Positions 59,707 through 64,000 of a DNA stretch of 64,000 nucleotides are shown here, piece by piece; the first letter of the stretch is position 1; the number at the start of each line of letters is the position of its first letter. The notes under the pieces were generated by a model, which searched no databases, was not told the origin of the DNA, and was given only the letters and a program-made list of their open reading frames with translations. The position numbers and the translations under genes are program-made. The stretch comes from Acidimicrobiia bacterium (GTDB taxonomy: Bacteria > Actinomycetota > Acidimicrobiia > Acidimicrobiales > Bin134), in assembly GCA_022826705.1 (NCBI GenBank), contig JAJDUJ010000011.1, forward strand, positions 1 through 64,000. Reading direction: 5' to 3'.

Positions 59707-60981
59707 GTGATCAGCCTCAGGGCGGCTCTCGCCGTAGCCGGGATCGCGGCTGTTGCCGCGGTGTCCTGCGGTGGCGACTCCGAATCGGAATCCGCCGCCC
59801 AGAGCGAATGGAGCATCCAAGTCGGCAGCGAGCAGGCCGATACCTCTTACGGGGTGTCGGCGGCGCCAAACGGCGATGTCGTACTGGCCGCCATCACCGA
59901 GGGCGGCCTGGATGGCCAAAACCAGGGTCATCGGGACGTGTATTTGGCCCGGTATTCGCCTGACGGCCAGTTGCGGTGGTCGCGCCAGACCGGCGGGCCG
60001 AAGAACGACTCCCCGCTGGGAGTGTCGGTGGCCCCCGACGACACCATCTATGTTGGCGGCTTCACCGAGGGCGACTTCGCCTCGCCCAATCAGGGATCGG
60101 CCGATGTCTGGCTGGCCCGGTACGACGCCGACGGCAACGAGCTGTGGCGCAGGCAGTTCGGCGGTCCGGCCTGGGATCGGGGATTCGACGTAGCCGCCTT
60201 CGACGGCGGTGCCTACATAACCGGCTACTCCGCCGGGACCCTCGACCCCGCCACCGACCTTGGGGGATTTGATGGCTATGCCGCCAAATTCGACGCCGAC
60301 GGCAACCAGCAGTGGATCCGCCATGTAGGAACCGACGCCACCGACTGGGGCCAGGGCTCGGCGCTGGCCCCCGATGGCGGGCTCTATTTCACCGGTTACA
60401 CCGAGGGTGATCTCGGCGGAGCCAACGCCGGCGACAAGGACGTGTTTGTGGTGCGTCTCCGGCCCGACGGCAGCGTGGCCTGGGCCGCCCAGCTCGGCAC
60501 CTCGGCACTCGACTGGACTCAGGGAGTGGGCTTGGGCCCTGACGGCGGGGTGCTGTTGGCCGGCTCCACCGAGGGGTCCTTCGCCGCCGACAACGCCGGT
60601 GAGCGGGACATGATCGTGGTGTCGCTGGATGCCGACGGGAACGAGCAATGGCGCTGGCAAGGGGGCACGGCAGGGACCGATTCGGCATTCGAAGTCCGCC
60701 AAACCGGAGACCACATCGTGGTCACCGGGAGCGTTATCGGTGACCTCGCGGGTGATGGCAGCTCGCGGGGCGAGCGGGACGCGGTGCTGGTGTGGCTCGA
60801 CCTCGATGGCAATCTGGTCGAAGTGCAGCAATTCGGCACCGACGGCGTCGATGACGCCACTGGTCTGGACGTGACCGCCGACGGGTGGGTTGTGTGGAGC
60901 GGGCACACGTTCGGCTCGTTCGAGGGAACCAACGCCGGAGAAGCCGATCTGATGTTCGGCCTGCTGGGAGCACGAGAATGA
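59707..60981 (+). CDS. Lipoprotein with SBBP-type beta-propeller repeats
   Basis: A GTG at 59707, two bases after the preceding stop, gives 424 residues: a short lipoprotein signal (VAAVSC) and some six or seven repeats of the SBBP type. Each has a DVYLARYSPDGQLRW-like motif followed by a TEG(D/S)-containing turn (DVWLARYDADGNELW, VFVVRLRPDGSVAW, DMIVVSLDADGNEQW). Such propellers are surface or periplasmic scaffolds. Coupled to the preceding neocarzinostatin-like gene, so the two may be displayed together. Confidence 0.85.
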   Translation: MISLRAALAVAGIAAVAAVSCGGDSESESAAQSEWSIQVGSEQADTSYGVSAAPNGDVVLAAITEGGLDGQNQGHRDVYLARYSPDGQLRWSRQTGGPKNDSPLGVSVAPDDTIYVGGFTEGDFASPNQGSADVWLARYDADGNELWRRQFGGPAWDRGFDVAAFDGGAYITGYSAGTLDPATDLGGFDGYAAKFDADGNQQWIRHVGTDATDWGQGSALAPDGGLYFTGYTEGDLGGANAGDKDVFVVRLRPDGSVAWAAQLGTSALDWTQGVGLGPDGGVLLAGSTEGSFAADNAGERDMIVVSLDADGNEQWRWQGGTAGTDSAFEVRQTGDHIVVTGSVIGDLAGDGSSRGERDAVLVWLDLDGNLVEVQQFGTDGVDDATGLDVTADGWVVWSGHTFGSFEGTNAGEADLMFGLLGARE

Positions 60982-60990
60982 GAGCTGGCA

Positions 60991-62286
60991 GTGACGGCTG
61001 AAGCCACGGGCTGGGCAACCGGCGAGTTGCTGGTGGAGGACATGACCGACGCCGAGCGCGAGCGGGCCTTGCGAGTCGACCAGGTGCTGCCCGCGCTGGC
61101 GGAGCGGGCGGTGGAGGCCGACCGCGCGGGCGAGTTCCCCCTCGAGCACGTCCGCACCATCTCCGAGGCGGGCCTGTTGGGGCTCACCGTTCCCACCGCC
61201 TTTGGAGGGTTGGGCGGCGGGCTGCGCGATCTGGCCGCGGCCACCTTCGCCATGGCCACCGCCTGCCCATCCACATCGCTGGCCTACTTCTTCCAGTGCA
61301 GCGGCTCGTCTCGGGGCCTGCTGCCGCTGGCCGCCATCGAAGCCGGGTTGTTCGCCGACGACGAGGTGCCCATCGTGAGGGCGTTTGGCGAGAAGGTGCT
61401 GCGCCGCATGGGGGAAGAGGGCCGATGGGTGGCCAATTTCGCCAGCGAGTCAGTGCGGTCCAAGAACGCCGCCGTGACCATCGCCACCGAGGCATCCCGC
61501 ACCGAGGGAGGGTGGCTGTTGAACGGGGTCAAGTCGTTCGGCTGCGCCACCGGAGTGGCCGATGACTACCTGGTGACGGCCAAGCTCGACACCGGCGACA
61601 CTGCCGAGTTCTTGGCGGTGTTCCTGATTCCCCGAGATACACCAGGGGTAAGCGAGCGGGCCAAGTGGGACGCCATCGGCATGCGGGCCACCGCCACCCA
61701 TGGCATCGTGCTGGAAAACGCCTTCGTGCCCGATGAGAATGCGCTCACCGTGCCGGGAACGTTTGTCAAGATGACCCAGGTGAGCCGGGGGAGCTTCGTC
61801 GGCAACCAGGTGGCCCTGTCGTCGGTGTATATCGGCGCGGCTCAGGCAGTGCACGACTTCGCGCTGCGCTTCTTGACCACCACCACCTACCACGGCACCG
61901 ACGAGCCCATCGGCGGCAGCGACCTGCACCGACAGCTCATCGGCAAGATGCGGGCCCACCTCGACACGGCCTACCTCTGGGCCCGCCGCCAGATCCTTCT
62001 GGAAACGGCCGACCCCGAGATCATCCCCAAAGACGACGTGGTTGCCAACTGGCGGATCGCCAAGGGGGAAATCGCCGACAACTGCTTCCAGGCCGCAGTG
62101 CAGGCCCTCAAGGCGTGCGGCACCGGCAACACCGGGATGGAGGGGGCGATTTCCCGGGGTCTTCGCGACCTGTCGATGGGGTTGGTGCAGGGCTTTCCCG
62201 CCGAGCGGGGCCGCCTGGAGGCAGCCTCGTATCTGGTGTTCGGCAAAGAAGGTGACCAGTTCGGCACTACCAAGGGCGCCGAATGA
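60991..62286 (+). CDS. Acyl-CoA dehydrogenase-family protein
   Basis: A 431-residue flavoprotein of the acyl-CoA dehydrogenase fold: N-terminal helical domain (FPLEHVRTISEAGLLGLTVP, GGLGGGLRDLAA), a middle beta domain (WVANFASESV, FGCATGVADDYLV) and the C-terminal helical bundle. The usual catalytic-base segment is not obvious; the C-terminal GFPAERGRLEAASYLVFG resembles flavin monooxygenase-type relatives as much as dehydrogenases. So oxidation of an acyl-CoA and an N- or S-oxygenation are both possible. Coupled to a small membrane protein (ATGA). Confidence 0.8.
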   Translation: MTAEATGWATGELLVEDMTDAERERALRVDQVLPALAERAVEADRAGEFPLEHVRTISEAGLLGLTVPTAFGGLGGGLRDLAAATFAMATACPSTSLAYFFQCSGSSRGLLPLAAIEAGLFADDEVPIVRAFGEKVLRRMGEEGRWVANFASESVRSKNAAVTIATEASRTEGGWLLNGVKSFGCATGVADDYLVTAKLDTGDTAEFLAVFLIPRDTPGVSERAKWDAIGMRATATHGIVLENAFVPDENALTVPGTFVKMTQVSRGSFVGNQVALSSVYIGAAQAVHDFALRFLTTTTYHGTDEPIGGSDLHRQLIGKMRAHLDTAYLWARRQILLETADPEIIPKDDVVANWRIAKGEIADNCFQAAVQALKACGTGNTGMEGAISRGLRDLSMGLVQGFPAERGRLEAASYLVFGKEGDQFGTTKGAE

Positions 62287-62537
62287 ACCCGCTGCGGAAG
62301 CTCCCCTGGTTCTTCCCCGGGATGGGAGCGTTCTTGTACCTGACGGGGATGAACGACGAGTTCCTGCACATCGTTGGGAATCTGTGGCTGGACGTCGGTC
62401 GCTGGGGGCAGACCGGCTTGGTGATCGCCCTGCTCGCCCTGGTGGCCTATTTCACGCTGGATGCGCTCAACCGCCGGCGCTCGGCCTACCGCTCGGCGAT
62501 CCGGGCCGCCGACACGACCCGTTCTGCCCGACTATGA
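62283..62537 (+). CDS. Small membrane protein of unknown function
   Basis: An 84-residue protein starting in the four-base overlap with the acyl-CoA dehydrogenase stop. It has two hydrophobic segments (about 8-20, weak, and 43-60, strong) and a basic C-terminal tail (LNRRRSAYRSAIRAA). I do not recognise a family. Confidence 0.6.
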   Translation: MNPLRKLPWFFPGMGAFLYLTGMNDEFLHIVGNLWLDVGRWGQTGLVIALLALVAYFTLDALNRRRSAYRSAIRAADTTRSARL

Positions 62538-62565
62538 ACTTCAGCCCTATGAAAAGGTGTGTCCG

Positions 62566-64000
62566 ATGATCTCTTTCGCCAATCGCCGCTCTTCATCGCT
62601 CCTTTCTCGTGCCCTGGGACTGCTGATGGTGACCGTGCTGGTGGCTGCGGCCTGCTCACAGGAAGCTGGCGAGGCGCCTTCAGCCCCGACCGCCGCCCCC
62701 ACCGCGGCCCCAACCACAGCCGCAGATCCCGATGTACCTGATGCACCCGACGAACCAGAGGCGCCGGCCCCCGAGCCCGAGGACACCACCGGCGGCCTGA
62801 CGCCCGCCGGACCGGACACCCCTGGAGTCTCCGATGACACGATCACTATCTCGTTCATCATCACTGATACCTCCGCAGTGGCCGCCGCTTTCGGCTGGGA
62901 GACCCCGGATGAGGGCGACCGCGAGGCCCAAGTGGCGGCGCTTATCGACCACTTCAATGCCACCGGCGGCATCGCCGGTCGCCAAGTCGAGGCCAAGGTC
63001 ACCGTGTTCAACGCCATCACCGACAGCCCGATATCCGAGGAGGCCCTCTGCAACGCCATCACCCAGGACGACAAGGCCTTCGCGGTGGTAATGACCGGCC
63101 AGTTCCAGGAGAACGCCCGGCCCTGCTACCGAAATGCCAACACCCTCATGTTCGATGCCACGCTGTATCCGGTGGACAACGCGGGGTTCGAGGAGTTGGC
63201 CCCCTACTACTGGTCGCCGATGCTCCCTTCCTATGACGACCTGGTGGGCGGCCTGGCCACGGGGCTCATCGAGGACGGCTGGTTCGAAGGGGGCACGCTG
63301 GGGATCATCGCCATCGACTCCGAGCTGAGCCAGCGGGTGTACGACGAGCAGTTCGCCCCCCGGCTGGCCGCCGCCGGAGTGGAGGTGGCCTCGTACAACA
63401 CCATCGACCCCACCGACGGGACGTCGTTCAACAACGACCAGCTCCAGGCCATCATCAACTTCAAGGAAGCGGGGGTGGACAAGGTGGTGGCCATCGGCGG
63501 GTCTCGGCTGGTGTCGTGGTTCATCGACACCAGCATCACCCAGAACTACGCCCCCGCCTACGCCGTGACCAGCCACGACGCCCCCGAGTTCAACGTGTTC
63601 AACTACCCGGAGATGATGCCGGGGGCCAGCGGCATCAGCGTGCTGCCCGGCTACGACGTGAACGACGACCAGTACCCGTTCCCGGCCAGCGAGGCCGAAC
63701 AGGAGTGCGCCGACATCTTTGCCGATGCTGGTTTGGAGTTCACCGAGCGGGCCAACATCCGCACCGGGCTCATGTACTGCGACGTGCTGCGCCTGCTGAA
63801 GGCCGCCACCCCGCATATGACCGAGGTGAGCGCGCAGGGGGTCACCGACGCGCTGTGGGCCCTGGGCGGCTCGTTTGAGGCTGCGTCGGTCTACGGGGTG
63901 GAGTTCACCGAGGGAAGCTACGCCGGAGGCGATCTCTACCGGCGCTTCCGATTCGACTCCGACTGCGAGTGCATGGCGCTGGTCGGCGATCCGGTGGACT
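62566..64000 (+). CDS. Second Liv-type ABC substrate-binding lipoprotein (runs off window end)
   Basis: The frame from ATG 62566 is open to the window end, giving at least 478 residues. It has a lipoprotein signal (lipobox VAAAC), a Pro/Ala linker, then the type I binding fold: DTPGVSDDTITISFIITD, HFNATGGIAGRQVEAKV, ALCNAITQDDKAFAVV and GTLGIIAIDSELSQ. It is a homologue of the receptor at 8229 but with a distinct sequence, so a second importer, perhaps with its own fused permease, may lie just beyond the edge. Ligand unknown. Confidence 0.88.
   Translation, partial: MISFANRRSSSLLSRALGLLMVTVLVAAACSQEAGEAPSAPTAAPTAAPTTAADPDVPDAPDEPEAPAPEPEDTTGGLTPAGPDTPGVSDDTITISFIITDTSAVAAAFGWETPDEGDREAQVAALIDHFNATGGIAGRQVEAKVTVFNAITDSPISEEALCNAITQDDKAFAVVMTGQFQENARPCYRNANTLMFDATLYPVDNAGFEELAPYYWSPMLPSYDDLVGGLATGLIEDGWFEGGTLGIIAIDSELSQRVYDEQFAPRLAAAGVEVASYNTIDPTDGTSFNNDQLQAIINFKEAGVDKVVAIGGSRLVSWFIDTSITQNYAPAYAVTSHDAPEFNVFNYPEMMPGASGISVLPGYDVNDDQYPFPASEAEQECADIFADAGLEFTERANIRTGLMYCDVLRLLKAATPHMTEVSAQGVTDALWALGGSFEAASVYGVEFTEGSYAGGDLYRRFRFDSDCECMALVGDPVD

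Noticed and set aside
59632..61149. Minus-strand frame of 505 codons over the SBBP lipoprotein
   Set aside because: The repetitive propeller DNA keeps the antisense frame open; it has no start signal or known domain.
62680..63816. Minus-strand frame of 378 codons at the right edge
   Set aside because: Antisense to the substrate-binding lipoprotein; Gly/Val/His-rich with no fold evidence.

Overview
The window is GC-rich, densely coded bacterial DNA with coupled start/stop overlaps (ATGA, GTGA, TGATG) and many GTG starts. Gene content suggests an uncultured actinobacterium, most likely class Acidimicrobiia: fused Liv-type ABC transporters, neocarzinostatin-like and SBBP/VCBS surface lipoproteins, abundant SDR, acyl-CoA and FAD enzymes. 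This placement is inference from gene content. The sterol methyltransferase resembles bacterial homologues known from uncultured, including sponge-associated, bacteria.

Layout. 1-4.9 kb: a truncated GAF sensor fragment beside a possible transposase tail, PEP carboxylase, a secreted Calx-beta-like protein and a His-rich membrane miniprotein. 4.9-8.1 kb: an RNase Z-like hydrolase and a GH3 beta-glucosidase. 8.2-15.3 kb: a branched-chain-type ABC importer reduced to a binding lipoprotein, an MFS-LivF fusion and a LivH-LivM-LivG fusion, followed by a TetR regulator. 15.4-19.8 kb: a Fur-family regulator, a (2Fe-2S) protein and a FecBCD-type importer, divergent from mogA across a 119-bp region holding two copies of one operator-like motif. 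19.8-22.5 kb: a PhyH dioxygenase, a small membrane protein, an SRPBCC protein and an SDR.

22.5-33.8 kb is a polyamine uptake and catabolism locus. One strand carries two FAD amine oxidases and an aminobutyraldehyde dehydrogenase. The other carries a class III aminotransferase, an Lrp/AsnC regulator, PotABCD and an agmatinase-type ureohydrolase. A gamma-glutamyl-GABA hydrolase homologue at 39 kb would fit the glutamylated branch. 33.8-42 kb is accessory: a YbaY-like lipoprotein, DUF1295, a duplicated alpha-beta-barrel protein, a small HTH pair, VOC and SnoaL proteins, the ERG6-like sterol methyltransferase, a second aldehyde dehydrogenase and VapBC.

42-51.4 kb: a thioesterase, an SDR, a D-2-hydroxyacid dehydrogenase coupled to an 886-residue protein with a glycosyltransferase C-terminus, an enoyl-CoA hydratase, a phosphomannomutase, an ArsC-like phosphatase and an EamA transporter. 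51.5-57.3 kb: a P450 plus ferredoxin pair, a serpin lipoprotein, a TIM-barrel isomerase whose start codon lies 2 nt from a tRNA-Gly(CCC), and an Asp/Glu-racemase-superfamily enzyme with an FAD monooxygenase. 57.3-64 kb: three surface proteins (VCBS, neocarzinostatin-like, SBBP), an acyl-CoA dehydrogenase, a small membrane protein and a second Liv-type binding protein cut by the window end.

Convergent genes are packed unusually tightly: nine of ten junctions listed overlap or lie within 22 bp, and the remaining one carries a clear hairpin. No CRISPR array, complete insertion sequence, rRNA or prophage was seen. The best leads for new biology are the sterol methyltransferase, the two fusion polypeptides of the Liv importer, the mogA/FecBCD shared-operator arrangement and the glycosyltransferase fusion.
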